A stretch of DNA of 64,000 nucleotides from JAJXWB01 sp037044955 (lineage in GTDB: Bacteria; Pseudomonadota; Alphaproteobacteria; Rhizobiales; Beijerinckiaceae), in the NCBI GenBank assembly GCA_037044955.1, contig JBAOHX010000005.1, forward strand, positions 310,001 to 374,000. The letters run 5' to 3'. Position 1 is the stretch's first letter; each line of letters begins with the position of its first letter. This document shows, piece by piece, positions 39,748-49,495 of this stretch. The notes beneath the pieces are model-generated. The model did no database searches. It saw only the letters and a list, made by a program, of their open reading frames with translations, and had not been told where the DNA came from. Made by a program: the position numbers and the translations under genes.

Positions 39748-40404
39748 ATGCTCAAGCTCTATCATTGCATCAGCGCCCGTTCGTTCCGCCCTCTCTGGAC
39801 GCTCGAGGAAATGGGCCTGTCTTACGAACTCGTGATGCTGCCCTTTCCGCCGCGCATCTTCGCCAAGGACTATCTGGCGATCAATCCGCTGGGCACGATC
39901 CCGACGCTGTTCGACGACGACATGCGCATGACCGAATCGGCGGCGATCTGCCATTACCTCGCGACCAGGCACGGGCCCTCGCCGCTCGCCGTCGACATGT
40001 CGGAGCCCGACTACGGGCGCTGGCTCAACTGGCTGTACATGTCGGACGCCACGCTCACCTTTCCGCAGACGCTGGTGCTGCGCTACGCCAGGCTGGAGCC
40101 GCCGGAGCGGCGCCTGCCGCAGGCGGCGGAAGACTACAAGAAATGGTTCCTCGGCCGCCTGCGCATCGTCGAAGAGGCTGCGGGCAAGAGCGAATATCTC
40201 GCCGCCAGCCGCTTCACGGTCGCCGACATCGCGGTCGGCTATGCGCTGATGCTCGCGGAAATCCTCGGCATGAGCGGCGAGTTCGGGCCGAATGTCGCCG
40301 CCTATTGGGCGCGACTGAAGTCGCGGCCCGCCTATGCCCGCGCGCTCGAAGTCCAGACGCAGGCGATGGCCGACCAGAAGGTGCCGGCGGGGGTGACGGT
40401 CTGA
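39748..40404 (+). CDS. Glutathione S-transferase family protein
   Basis: 218 residues: an N-terminal thioredoxin-like domain (ISARSFRPLWTLEEMG; GTIPTLFDDD; MTESAAICHYLA) and a C-terminal helical domain (FTVADIAVGYALMLAEI). Conjugates or isomerises electrophiles with glutathione in the cytoplasm. GSTs are found in several benzoate clusters, perhaps against reactive epoxide or semialdehyde intermediates. It is separated from livF by a repeat, so co-transcription is uncertain. Confidence 0.87.
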   Translation: MLKLYHCISARSFRPLWTLEEMGLSYELVMLPFPPRIFAKDYLAINPLGTIPTLFDDDMRMTESAAICHYLATRHGPSPLAVDMSEPDYGRWLNWLYMSDATLTFPQTLVLRYARLEPPERRLPQAAEDYKKWFLGRLRIVEEAAGKSEYLAASRFTVADIAVGYALMLAEILGMSGEFGPNVAAYWARLKSRPAYARALEVQTQAMADQKVPAGVTV

Positions 40405-40512
40405 GAGCGGGCTTCCTGCCCCGTCCGAGCCGCGCGGTGCGCCGCAACGGCGCATTCCCTGACGCGAAAAATTCTGCAACACTCGCCCGCACGACAATCC
40501 ATGGAGGGAAGG

Positions 40513-41520
40513 ATGCGTCATTTCATCGTCGCCGCTTGCGCGGCGGGGTTCGCCATCGGCGCGTTCGGCATGAGCGCCCCGGCAAGCGCCCAAGCGCCGA
40601 TCGTGCTGAAATTCAGCCACGTGGTCGCGCCCAACACGCCCAAGGGCAAAGGCGCCGACAAATTCAAGGAGCTCGGCGAGAAATACACCAACGGCAAGGT
40701 GAAGATCGAAATCTATCCGAATTCGCAGCTCTACAAGGACAAGGAAGAGCTGGAGGCGCTTCAGCTCGGCTCCGTGCAGATGCTCGCGCCCTCGCTCGCC
40801 AAGTTCGGTCCGCTGGGCGCGAAGGAATTCGAGGTCTTCGACCTGCCTTTCCTGTTCCCGAGCGTCGCCGCGCTGCAGAAGATTCAGACCGGGCCGATCG
40901 GCAAAGGCCTCTTCACGAGCCTCGAATCCAAGGGCATCGTCGGCCTTGCCTATTGGGATAACGGCTTCAAGATATTCTCCGCCAACAAGCCGATCAAGAC
41001 GCCCGACGATCTACTGGGCATGAAGATCCGCATCCAGTCGTCCAAGGTTCTGGAAGCGCAGATGAAGGCCTATGGCGCGGTGCCGCAGGTCATGGCCTTC
41101 TCGGAAGTCTACCAGGGCCTGCAGACGGGCGTGATCGACGGGCAGGAAAACACGCCGTCCAACATGTACACACAGAAGATGCACGAGGTGCAGAAGTACG
41201 GCGCGCTCACCGACCACGGCTATATCGGCTATGCGGTGATCGTGAACAAGAAATTCTGGGACGGCCTGCCGGCGGACATTCGCGGCCAGCTCGAAAAGGC
41301 CATGGCGGAAGCCACGACCTATTCGAACGGCATTTCGCAGCAGGAGAACGACGAAGCGCTCGAGGCCATGAAGAAGAGCGGCAAGATCGAGTTCTACAAG
41401 CCGACGGACGCCGACATCAAGAAATGGCGCGACGCCTCCAAGCCCGTGTGGGACGAAATGTCCGGCCGCATCGGCAAGGATCTCCTGAAGAAAGTGGCGG
41501 CCGAGGCCGGCGTGATGTGA
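40513..41520 (+). CDS. TRAP transporter substrate-binding protein DctP (first system)
   Basis: 335 residues, with a signal peptide ending MSAPASAQ. The start is the ATG at 40513 after GGAGGGAAGG, rather than an upstream ATG that overlaps that ribosome site. Typical DctP features: KFSHVVAPNTPKGKGADKF, the carboxylate-binding Arg in GMKIRIQSSKVLEAQM and QTGVIDGQENTPSNMY. Binds an organic acid in the periplasm; its place after the benzoate genes hints at an aromatic or dicarboxylic acid. Confidence 0.9.
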   Translation: MRHFIVAACAAGFAIGAFGMSAPASAQAPIVLKFSHVVAPNTPKGKGADKFKELGEKYTNGKVKIEIYPNSQLYKDKEELEALQLGSVQMLAPSLAKFGPLGAKEFEVFDLPFLFPSVAALQKIQTGPIGKGLFTSLESKGIVGLAYWDNGFKIFSANKPIKTPDDLLGMKIRIQSSKVLEAQMKAYGAVPQVMAFSEVYQGLQTGVIDGQENTPSNMYTQKMHEVQKYGALTDHGYIGYAVIVNKKFWDGLPADIRGQLEKAMAEATTYSNGISQQENDEALEAMKKSGKIEFYKPTDADIKKWRDASKPVWDEMSGRIGKDLLKKVAAEAGVM

Positions 41521-41640
41521 CATGGCGCGCGCGGCGAACGCCGCGCGCAAACGGAGCGGCGGGAGCGTTTCCGCCGCTCTGCGCGACGCAGAACGGCGGC
41601 TCGAACCGCCGCGCCGCGCACAATATCCGGGGAGGCGCCG

Positions 41641-42285
41641 TTGCTCTTGCGCATTCTGAACAGGCTCGAGGAAATCATCATCGCGAGCCTCATGGGGCTG
41701 GCGACGGTCGTCATCTTCGTGGCCGTGGCGCATCGCTACTCGCTCTCCAGCGCGATCGATCTCGCCCGCTGGGGCAAGGAGCACGGCATGGACTGGCTGT
41801 TCGTGGGCGGCCGCGCCGTGTTCAATTTCCTGCGCGGCTTCAACCTCACGTGGGCGCAGGAATTGTGCATCTACATGTTCGTGTGGATGGCGAAGTTCGG
41901 CGCCGCCTATGGCGTGCGCACCGGCATTCACGTGGGCGTCGATGTCGCCGTCAATCAGGTCAATCCCGCCTCGCGCCGGCTTGTCGTGCTTTTCGCCCTG
42001 CTGTCCGGCGCCCTTTTCACCTTCATCGTCGGCTCGCTCGGCGCGCGCTTCGTCTGGCATATCGGACATACGGACCAGGTGTCGGCGGATCTCGAAGCGC
42101 CGATGTGGCTCGTCTATCTCGCCGTGCCGCTCGGCTCCTACCTCATGTGCTTCCGGTTCCTGCAGGTCGCATGGTCATTCGTCAGCACCGGCCATTTGCC
42201 GCATCACGACCACGGCCATGTCGAGGGCCTCGAGGACGACGCGCCGACGCTGCCCGGAACGCTTGAACTCGGAGACGTCCGATGA
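41641..42285 (+). CDS. TRAP transporter small permease DctQ (first system)
   Basis: 214 residues with four membrane helices and a long insert between helices 1 and 2 (SAIDLARWGKEHGMDWLFVGG). It starts with TTG at 41641 after GGGGAGG. The C-terminal tail is His- and acid-rich (HHDHGHVEGLEDD). Structural partner of DctM. The 120 bp before it contain nothing recognisable. Confidence 0.86.
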   Translation: MLLRILNRLEEIIIASLMGLATVVIFVAVAHRYSLSSAIDLARWGKEHGMDWLFVGGRAVFNFLRGFNLTWAQELCIYMFVWMAKFGAAYGVRTGIHVGVDVAVNQVNPASRRLVVLFALLSGALFTFIVGSLGARFVWHIGHTDQVSADLEAPMWLVYLAVPLGSYLMCFRFLQVAWSFVSTGHLPHHDHGHVEGLEDDAPTLPGTLELGDVR

Positions 42286-43769
42286 GCGCGACCGCCGACG
42301 TCTCGCACGGCGCCCCGACGCCGGGCTCGCCCGAACCGGTGTGGGGATCGCCGCGGCGCGGTCTCTACATCATCGCCGCGCCGATCCTGCTCGCGCTCGC
42401 CTGCTTTGCCGCAAAATTCGAGATATTGCCGGTCAGCGACGCCTTCCGCATCGGAATGATCTTCGCGCTGCTCGTGGCGTTGATGCTGACCGGTATGCCG
42501 ATCTCGATCGCGCTCGGCCTGACGGTCATGACCTTCCTGTTCACGCTGACCACGGTCCCCATGGACTCGGTCGCGCTGAAACTCTTCACCGGCATCGAGA
42601 AGTTCGAGATCATGGCGATCCCGTTCTTCATCCTGGCCGGCAATTTCCTGACGCACGGCGGCGTCGCGCGGCGCATGATCAATTTCGCCACGGCCATGGT
42701 CGGCCATTGGCACGGCGGCCTCGGGCTTGCGGGCGTGATGGCCTGCGCGCTGTTTGCGGCGGTTTCGGGCTCGAGCCCGGCGACGGTCGTCGCCATCGGC
42801 TCGATCCTGCTGCCGGCGATGGTGCGGCAGGGCTTTCCGCAACGCTTCGGCGCAGGCGTCATCACGACCTCGGGCGCGCTCGGCATTCTCATCCCGCCGT
42901 CGATCGTGATGGTGATGTATGCGGTGGCGACCTCCGGCATGGTGGTGCAGGGACCCGACGGGCAGACCGTGACGTCGGCTTCCGTCGGCCAGTTGTTCGT
43001 CGCGGGCGTGATCCCGGGCCTCATGCTCGCCAGCATGCTCGGCGCGACGACCTTCTATCGCGCCTGGAAGAACGGCTATCCGCGCCAGGCGCCGGCCTCG
43101 ATGAGCGAGCGCTGGCGCACGTTCCGCGACAGCGTCTGGGGCCTCGCGCTGATCGTCATCGTCATCGGCGGCATCTACACGGGCCTGTTCACGCCGACCG
43201 AAGCCGCGGCGATGAGCGCGGTCTATTCCTTCTTCATCGCGGTCTTCGTCTACAAGGACATGAAGCTGGCGGACGTGCCGAAGACGCTGCTGTCCTCGGC
43301 GAACATGAGCGCGATGCTGCTCTACATCATCACCAATGCGGTGCTGTTCTCCTTCCTGATGACGTCCGAGCAGATCCCGCAGGCGATGGCGGCGTGGATC
43401 AGCGATTCCGGCTTCAACTGGATCACGTTCCTTCTGGTCGTCAACGTCCTGCTGCTGCTCGCCGGCAATGTGATGGAGCCGTCGTCGATCGTGCTCATCA
43501 TGGCGCCGATCCTTTTTCCGATGGCGGTCAAGCTCGGCATCGATCCCGTGCATTTCGGCATTCTGATCGTGGTCAACATGGAGGTGGGCATGTGCCATCC
43601 CCCGGTCGGCCTCAATCTCTACGTCGCCTCGGGCATCACCAAGATGGGCATCACGGAGCTGACGATCGCGGTGTGGCCGTGGCTGCTGACGATGCTGGTC
43701 TTCCTGGTGATCGTCACCTACTGGCCGAACCTGTCGCTCTGGCTGCCGCGCATGCTCGGGATGTTGTAG
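42282..43769 (+). CDS. TRAP transporter large permease DctM (first system)
   Basis: 495-residue membrane protein carrying out the sodium- or proton-coupled transport step. Family motifs: FFILAGNFLTHGGVARRMINFA, AVSGSSPATVVAIG, GALGILIPPSIVMVMYAV and GIDPVHFGILIVVNMEVGMCHPPVGLNLY. The start overlaps dctQ by ATGA. Intact. Confidence 0.93.
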   Translation: MSATADVSHGAPTPGSPEPVWGSPRRGLYIIAAPILLALACFAAKFEILPVSDAFRIGMIFALLVALMLTGMPISIALGLTVMTFLFTLTTVPMDSVALKLFTGIEKFEIMAIPFFILAGNFLTHGGVARRMINFATAMVGHWHGGLGLAGVMACALFAAVSGSSPATVVAIGSILLPAMVRQGFPQRFGAGVITTSGALGILIPPSIVMVMYAVATSGMVVQGPDGQTVTSASVGQLFVAGVIPGLMLASMLGATTFYRAWKNGYPRQAPASMSERWRTFRDSVWGLALIVIVIGGIYTGLFTPTEAAAMSAVYSFFIAVFVYKDMKLADVPKTLLSSANMSAMLLYIITNAVLFSFLMTSEQIPQAMAAWISDSGFNWITFLLVVNVLLLLAGNVMEPSSIVLIMAPILFPMAVKLGIDPVHFGILIVVNMEVGMCHPPVGLNLYVASGITKMGITELTIAVWPWLLTMLVFLVIVTYWPNLSLWLPRMLGML

Positions 43770-43772
43770 CGG

Positions 43773-45023
43773 TCAGACGAGCACGAGGGCCGCCAGCGCG
43801 AGCAGCAGCGCCGGCGGCATGACGAGGGCGCCGAGCGCGAGGAAACGCAAGCCATCGACGCGCGCGCCCTCGCGCCTGATGGCGATCAGCCAGAGCAGCG
43901 TGGCGAGCGATCCTGCGACCGAGAGGTTCGGGCCGAGATCGACGCCGATCAGCAGGGCGGCCATGACCTTGTCAGGCGCATGGGCGGCCTGTCCCGCCGC
44001 GCCCGCGAGCAGGCCGAGCGGCAGATTGTTGACGAGGTTCGTTCCCAGGCCCGCCGCCAGTCCCGCGACGAAGGCCGTCCCTGCGGGCGCGCGATGCTCG
44101 TGGCCCGACAGCCCGTCCGCGACGATGCGGATCGCGCCGACATGTTCGAGCCCGGCCACCAGAACGAACAGGCCGGCGACAAGCGGCAGCACGCCCCAGG
44201 CGACATGTTTCAGTACGGGCATGGGCGAGCGCAGGGCGACGAGAGACGCGGCGACCGTCGACAGCAGGCCGCAGGCGAAGGTCGGCGCCCCGAGATCGCG
44301 GCCGAGCGCCGAGGCGCCGACGAGAACGAGCGCGGCGAGAACGAGCGTGAAGCCGGCCGCGCGCGCTTCCCACGAAAGCGGCTCGACATCCGGCGCGGGC
44401 CCGAGCGACGCGGCAAGCGCGCGCCGCTGCGTCCAGCGCAGCACGAGATAGGTCGCGCCGATGGCCGCGAGCGAGGGCGCGGCGAACGTCCTGATCCACG
44501 ACGCGAGCGCGGGCAGGCGATCGCCGTAGACCACGAGATTGGCGGGATTGGAGATCGGCAGGACGAAGCTCGCCGCATTGGCGATGAAGGCGCAGACGTA
44601 GAGATAGGGCAAGGGCTCGACGCGCGCGGCGCGCGCGACGGCGTAGACGGCCGGCGTCAGCACGACGGCGGTGGCGTCGTTCGAGAGAAAGACGGTGACC
44701 AGAATGCCGACGCCGTAGACCAGCGCGAACAGGCGGCGCGCCGAGCCTCGCGCCGCATGCAAGGCATGGGCGGCGAGCCAGTCGAACAATCCTTCGCGTC
44801 GCGCGACTTCGGCGAGCAGCATCATGCCGACGAGGAAGAGATAGATGTCGTATCCCTTGGCGACGGCCGCGAACGCAGCCGCCGGCGGGAGCAATCCGAG
44901 AGCGAGAAGGGCGCCCGCGCCCGCCAGCGCGAAAACATATTCCGGCAGTCGAAAGGGGCGCACGAGCACGCCGAGAACCGTGGCGACGACGATTGCGAAC
45001 GTCGCCAGCACGTTCTGCGTCAT
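43773..45023 (-). CDS. ArsB/NhaD-superfamily anion or cation transporter
   Basis: 416 residues, about eleven helices, ion-transporter superfamily. Typical elements: FLSNDATAVVLTPAVYAVAR, NAASFVLPISNPANLVVYG and a second-half GLGTNLVNNLPLGLL. ArsB arsenite pumps share this plan, but no arsenic regulator or reductase lies nearby, so arsenite is not established; related proteins move Na+, dicarboxylates or other anions. Converges on dctM with a 3-bp gap; GNAT and the second TRAP operon follow on the same strand. Confidence 0.75.
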   Translation of the reverse strand: MTQNVLATFAIVVATVLGVLVRPFRLPEYVFALAGAGALLALGLLPPAAAFAAVAKGYDIYLFLVGMMLLAEVARREGLFDWLAAHALHAARGSARRLFALVYGVGILVTVFLSNDATAVVLTPAVYAVARAARVEPLPYLYVCAFIANAASFVLPISNPANLVVYGDRLPALASWIRTFAAPSLAAIGATYLVLRWTQRRALAASLGPAPDVEPLSWEARAAGFTLVLAALVLVGASALGRDLGAPTFACGLLSTVAASLVALRSPMPVLKHVAWGVLPLVAGLFVLVAGLEHVGAIRIVADGLSGHEHRAPAGTAFVAGLAAGLGTNLVNNLPLGLLAGAAGQAAHAPDKVMAALLIGVDLGPNLSVAGSLATLLWLIAIRREGARVDGLRFLALGALVMPPALLLALAALVLV

Positions 45024-45026
45024 GCC

Positions 45027-45290
45027 CTACGACCGGAATTCCGGATGCTTCGCCATGTAATCGGCGACGAAGGAACAGCGCGGCACGATCTTCAGGCCGC
45101 GCTCCTTCGCGTTCGTCAGCGCGCCGGCAATGAGCCGGCTCGCGACGCCTTTTCCTTGCAGCGCATAAGGCGTCTCGGTGTGAATGAAGTGAATGCTGTC
45201 GCCGACGATGCGATATTCGGCGATCGCCATCGCGCCTTCGACCGAAAGCTCGAAACGGCTCTCCGCCTTGTTGTCGATCACATCGCCCAT
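45027..45290 (-). CDS. Small GNAT-like N-acetyltransferase (YjdJ/Gtn type)
   Basis: 87 residues with the compact single-domain form: ESRFELSVEGAMAIAEYRI, HTETPYALQGKGVASRLIAGAL (acetyl-CoA loop) and a C-terminal IVPRCSFVADYMAKHPEF. The ATG at 45290 is used. Because of a +1 error in the upstream dctM gene, an unbroken frame seems to join the two proteins; the corrected dctM stops at 45350. Function of this family is poorly known. Confidence 0.85.
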   Translation of the reverse strand: MGDVIDNKAESRFELSVEGAMAIAEYRIVGDSIHFIHTETPYALQGKGVASRLIAGALTNAKERGLKIVPRCSFVADYMAKHPEFRS

Positions 45291-45349
45291 CGGTCCCTCG
45301 CTCGTCTGTGCAACGATATGGCGCGGCTTCGGTTCCGCGTCCAGCCGCC

Positions 45350-46649
45350 TCACATGCGCGAGGGCAGGTAGAGGGCGATGATGGGGAAGGCGATCAGGAT
45401 CGCGAGGCGCGACCATGTCTGCGACGATGAAGGGAATGACGCCGCGGAAGATCGTCGAGAACGACACTTCGGGGATGACCGATTTGATGACGAACACGTT
45501 CATGCCGACCGGCGGATGAATGAGGCCGAGCTCCACGGTCATGACGATGATGACGCCGAACCAGATCGGATCGAAGCCCAGATGCGTGATGACGGGAAAG
45601 ATGATCGGCACGGTCAGGATGATCATGGCCATGGCGTCCATCAGGCAGCCGAGGATCAGGTACATGACCATGATGAGCAGGAGCACGCCGTAGCGGCCGA
45701 GGCCGAGCGAGGTCAGGAATTCCGTGACCTTCTGCGGCGTCTGCGTGATCGTCAGGAAATAGCCGAACAGGAGCGCGCCGATCAGCACGGTGAAGACGGC
45801 GGCCGCCGTGCGCGTCGCCTGCAGCAGCGAATTGCGGATGCCTTCGCGCGACAGGCGGCGACGCGCGAGCCCGATGATGAAGGCGCCGCCCGCGCCCATG
45901 CCGCCGGCTTCCGTCGGCGTGAACAGGCCGCCGTAGAGGCCGCCGATGACGAAGACGAAGAGCAGCAGCGGCGCCCAGACATTCTTCAGCGCCTCGACGC
46001 GCTCCGCCCAGCTCGCGCGCGGCGCGGCGGGCAGGAAGTCCGGCTTGACGTAAGCGATGATCGCGATGGTGATCATGTGCATGCAGATCGCCAGCAGGCC
46101 GGGCAGAATGCCGGCGACGAAGAGCTTGCCGATGTCCTGCTGCGTGATGATCGCGTAGACCGCGAGCACGGTGGAGGGCGGCAGCATGGCGCCGAGCGTG
46201 CCGCCCGCCGCGATCACGCCGGTGGCGAAGCTCTGCGGATAGCCGAAGCGGCGCATCTCGGGATAGGCGACGGTGGAGAAGGTCGCCGCCGTCGCCACCG
46301 ACGAGCCGGAGATCGCGGCGAAGCCGCCGCAGGCGGCGATGGTGGCGATGCCCAGCCCACCGCGCCGGTGCCCCAAAAACGTATTGGCGGCGCGAAAGAG
46401 TTCCTTGCTGATGCCGGACGTGGACACGAAGGCGCCCATCAGCAGGAACATCGGGATGACGCCGAACGTGTAGTCGGTCACCGTGCGCATCGACGTCTGG
46501 CCGATGAGTTTCAGCGCCGCCGTGCTGTTGACCAGCATGGCGTAGCCGCCGACGCCGACCAGCGCCATCGCCATGCCGACAGGCACGCGCAGCAGCATCA
46601 GCACGAACAGGAGAACGAAGCCGCCGGCGGCGATCAGATCAGGATTCAT
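45350..46649 (-). CDS. TRAP transporter large permease DctM (second system, one frameshift)
   Basis: About 432 residues. Motifs: GVIPMFLLMGAFVSTSGISKELF, AISGSSVATAATFSTVAYPEM, GGTLGAMLPPSTVLAVYAI and GFDPIWFGVIIVMTVELGLIHPPVGMN. An extra C near 45413 after IVADMV shifts the frame; corrected, it ends AFPIIALYLPSRM. Overlaps the dctQ gene by 11 bp. Operon order on the minus strand is dctP-dctQ-dctM. Confidence 0.9.
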
Positions 46650-47166
46650 GAGGGGCGGCTTCGGGATTGTGGGGATGCCCGCGCTCCATCTCTTCCGGGT
46701 GGAAGATGAGGCGATAGGTGCGGATCGCGATGAGCAGGACGGCCGAGACGTCGCCGATCCAGGCGAGCGCGAAGGCCGGCCAGGTCGGCAGGTTCAGATC
46801 GTAGGTCAGCACGTTGTCGATGCGCGTCTGCCTGACCTTGTCGTAGAGCGTGTAGGTCTGGACGGTGACGACGAACAGAAGCACCAGCGTCGCGAACACG
46901 TCCATGAGTCTTTGCGCGCGCGGACCCACCGACGAGTAGACGAGGTCGACGGTGATATGCGTGCCGCGATAGCTCGTCGCGGCGATGCCCCAGAAGATGA
47001 GGATGCCGAGCAGCATGCGGCCGAGGTCGTAGCTGTCGGGGATCGACGTCGAGAAGAAATAGCGCAGCAGCACGGAGATGAAGATATCGGCGGCGACGAG
47101 GCCGACGAAGATCGCCGCGATCCATTCGATCGTGTCGATGAACCGATCCATGTAGCTGCGTTTCAT
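46639..47166 (-). CDS. TRAP transporter small permease DctQ (second system)
   Basis: 175 residues, four helices (WIAAIFVGLVAADIFISVLL; RMLLGILIFWGIAATSY; FATLVLLFVVTVQTYTLY; WPAFALAWIGDVSAVLL). The RGTHITVDLVYSSVGPRAQR segment is typical of DctQ. A family C repeat lies between it and the dctP gene. Confidence 0.88.
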   Translation of the reverse strand: MKRSYMDRFIDTIEWIAAIFVGLVAADIFISVLLRYFFSTSIPDSYDLGRMLLGILIFWGIAATSYRGTHITVDLVYSSVGPRAQRLMDVFATLVLLFVVTVQTYTLYDKVRQTRIDNVLTYDLNLPTWPAFALAWIGDVSAVLLIAIRTYRLIFHPEEMERGHPHNPEAAPHES

Positions 47167-47185
47167 GGGCGTTCCGATGCGAGCG

Positions 47186-47260
47186 TGTCATCCCCGCGCA
47201 AGCGGGGATCCAGAGGGCTGGATTCCCGATCGCCTGCTGGCGCAGGCGTCGGGAATGACA
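47186..47260. repeat. Family C dispersed repeat between dctQ and dctP
   Basis: Ends TGTCATCCCCGC and CGGGAATGACA, with an internal CGCCTGCTGGCGCAGGCG hairpin. Shorter than the other two copies. Confidence 0.75.
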
Positions 47261-47270
47261 GGCGGAGAAC

Positions 47271-48291
47271 TCAGAGACCCGCGCCGTACTTCTTGATTTG
47301 CGCGTCCAGCGCCTTGGCGATCGCGTCCGCGTCGCCGCCGGCCTTCTTGACGCTTTCCGCCCAGGCGGCGCGCAGCGGCTCGACCACCTTCTTCCACTGG
47401 GCGAGCTGATCGTCGCTCAGCTTGTAGACTTCATGGCCTTCGGTCTTCTTCATCTTCTCGCGGCCATTCGCCTCGAAGTCGGCCCAGGGGCCCGCGACCT
47501 TCTCCGCCCATTCGGTCGTGCAATGATCGTCGATCACCTTCTTCTGCGCGGCCGACATGCCGTCGTAGACGGCCTTGTTCATCGAATAGGTGAACACGGT
47601 CGTGTAGAGCGGCGCGTCGATGTGGTATTTCGTCACCTTGTCGATGCCGAACAGAAAGACCGAGCCCCAGGGGAAGGTGATGGCGTCGGCGACGCCGCGC
47701 TCGATCGCGTCGCGCGATTCCGGCGCGGAGGCCTGCACGTTGGTGCCGCCGAGCATCGTCACCATCTGGCCGATCGTCGACTGCGCGGGCCGGATCTTCA
47801 TGCCCTTGATGTCGTCGGGCGTGGACACCTTTTTCGCGCGCGAGTGGAAGCCGCCGGGATCGTGGATGAAGCCGAAGCAGTATTTCGTGTCCTTCATCTC
47901 CTTCTCGGCATAGGGGCGATACCAGGCGTCGAAGGCCTGCGTGCCCTTGTGGCCGTCGCCGAAGATGAAGGGCACCTGGCCCAGCGAGATGATGGGGAAG
48001 CGGCCGGGCTGATAGCCGGGGTTCACGTAGGTCACGTCGGCAATGCCGTCGCGCGCCATGTCGTAATGGTCGAACGCCTTGCCGAGCTGCTCGGAGGGGA
48101 AGATCACCGTCTTGATCGTGCCGCCCGAGGCCTTCTCGATCGAACTCGCCCCAGACCTTCGAGCCCGGCACGAGCGGGTGCGCCGCCGGCACCCACAACG
48201 ACACTTTCAGCGTGACCTGCTTGTCCTGCGCCAGAGCCGCGCCGCAGCCCATGGCCGCGAACAGACCCATTGCCGTCGCCAGTTTCCGCAT
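47271..48291 (-). CDS. TRAP transporter substrate-binding protein DctP (second system, one frameshift)
   Basis: 339 residues after correction. Signal peptide MRKLATAMGLFAAMGCGAALAQ. An extra G near 48147 breaks the frame between KVWGEF and IEKASGGTIKT. Ligand-site Arg region GMKIRPAQSTIGQMVTMLGG and RGVADAITFPWGSVFLFG follow. The SDR, FAH-family protein and hydratase to its right share a similar operator, so its ligand may be an aromatic acid or a cleavage product. Confidence 0.9.
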
Positions 48292-48399
48292 TCGTCCCCT
48301 CCCTTTTGAACCGCAGGCCCGTTGGCGGGCTCTCACGCGCTCTTGCTACGCCTAGGGCGCCTTCAGGCGGCGCGCAAGACGCCGCCCGTCGACCATTTC

Positions 48400-48414
48400 T
48401 TTAACACGTTAAAT
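48400..48414 (-). promoter_or_regulatory. Near-palindromic operator upstream of the second TRAP operon
   Basis: TTTAACACGTTAAAT: a TTTAAC/GTTAAA inverted repeat with a two-base centre, 109 nt upstream of dctP in the gap after the YeeE gene. It matches 12 of 15 positions of the site at 50340..50354. Confidence 0.5.
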
Positions 48415-48432
48415 GAATGCCCGCCAGAGCAG

Positions 48433-49350
48433 TCAGGCCGGTTTTCGCGCGAACGCGCCGCGCCAGACCGCGCTTTCCGTCACCCGGAAGGTGAGAACGA
48501 CGGTCGCGAGCATGACGATCCAGGCGACGACGGCATGCGGGCTGCCGCTCGGCACGCCGTAGAAGGCGACGACATCGCTCGCGCCGGGGATGAGCAGCGC
48601 GCCTGACGTCATCAGGGCGCCGCCGACGATTTCCAGCGGAATGCGCCGGGGATGCGCGATCCCCAGTCGAAACCGGCCGGTCGCCACCGCGACGCCGACC
48701 GCGCCGATCAGCAGGCCCGCCAGCGCGATCACGACAGGCTGGTGCATCCGGCCCTGCTGGATCACGGCCGCGCCGGCGTCCATGAAGCTGGACTGCCCGC
48801 GCAGCGCGTAGAGCAGCGCGGCGAAACCGCCGAGGAAGGCGACCTCGACCGTGCGCTCGAGCTTTTCCTCGCGGCGCAGCACGAAGATCAGCGCGACCAG
48901 CGCCGCCAGCGCGACAACGCCCACCCAGACGATATCCAGCCCGACGACCCAGGCCGGCTGCTGTCCCATCGGCTGGGCGCGCGGCAGCAGCCAGACCGCG
49001 AGGCCGCCGCCGGCGAAAGTGGCGAGCGCGCCGAGGTCGCCGTGCGCCAACCGGCCCATCGTGCCGATGGTGCAGGCGCCGTTGATGCGCGCGCCGAGGC
49101 CGAACAGCATGGCGCCGAGCACGGTCAGCGCGCCCGGCCAGAGCCACGGCGCGGGCTCCCGCCATCCCTCGCGGCCGCAGAGCGCGAAGACAGCGGTCGC
49201 CGCGGCGACGGTGAGCAGGATGTTGGCGAGCGGATGATACCGGCCCCCGGCGGCGGATTTGGCCGCGTGCATGAAACACATGTTGGCGCGCGACAGCATC
49301 ATGCCGGTGGCAAGAGCGATGCCGAGCGTGATCCAGAGCGAGGTCGTCAT
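48433..49350 (-). CDS. YeeE/YedE-type sulfur-compound transporter
   Basis: 305-residue inner-membrane protein, about nine helices. The two sulfur-transport half-motifs are RANMCFMHAAKSAAGGR and NGACTIGTMGRLAHGDLGALATF, each with the conserved Cys. Related TsuA takes up thiosulfate; the substrate here is inferred only as a sulfur anion. The ATG at 49350 is chosen over an upstream ATG that would add a non-conserved leader. No sulfur-oxidation gene lies nearby. Confidence 0.83.
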   Translation of the reverse strand: MTTSLWITLGIALATGMMLSRANMCFMHAAKSAAGGRYHPLANILLTVAAATAVFALCGREGWREPAPWLWPGALTVLGAMLFGLGARINGACTIGTMGRLAHGDLGALATFAGGGLAVWLLPRAQPMGQQPAWVVGLDIVWVGVVALAALVALIFVLRREEKLERTVEVAFLGGFAALLYALRGQSSFMDAGAAVIQQGRMHQPVVIALAGLLIGAVGVAVATGRFRLGIAHPRRIPLEIVGGALMTSGALLIPGASDVVAFYGVPSGSPHAVVAWIVMLATVVLTFRVTESAVWRGAFARKPA

Positions 49351-49447
49351 CGAAGAACCCGTAAGCGTCACCGCCAATCTAGGCGCGTGCGACGCCTTCG
49401 GCCACGGCCGGCCGATCACGAGTTCGCGCGCGGCTGTTTTTGTAAAT

Positions 49448-49495
49448 GATCGGCTTTCGGCATGTGAGCGAGCCGCTCACATACAGGCCGATCAA
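49448..49495. repeat. Partial family B repeat at the SDR stop
   Basis: GATCGGC..CATGTGAGCG against CGCTCACATACAGGCCGATC, the second hairpin of family B only. The SDR stop codon overlaps its right end. Confidence 0.65.

Noticed and set aside
43773..45023. Arsenite efflux pump arsB
   Set aside because: Only the superfamily fold is supported; no arsR, arsC or arsA gene is present.
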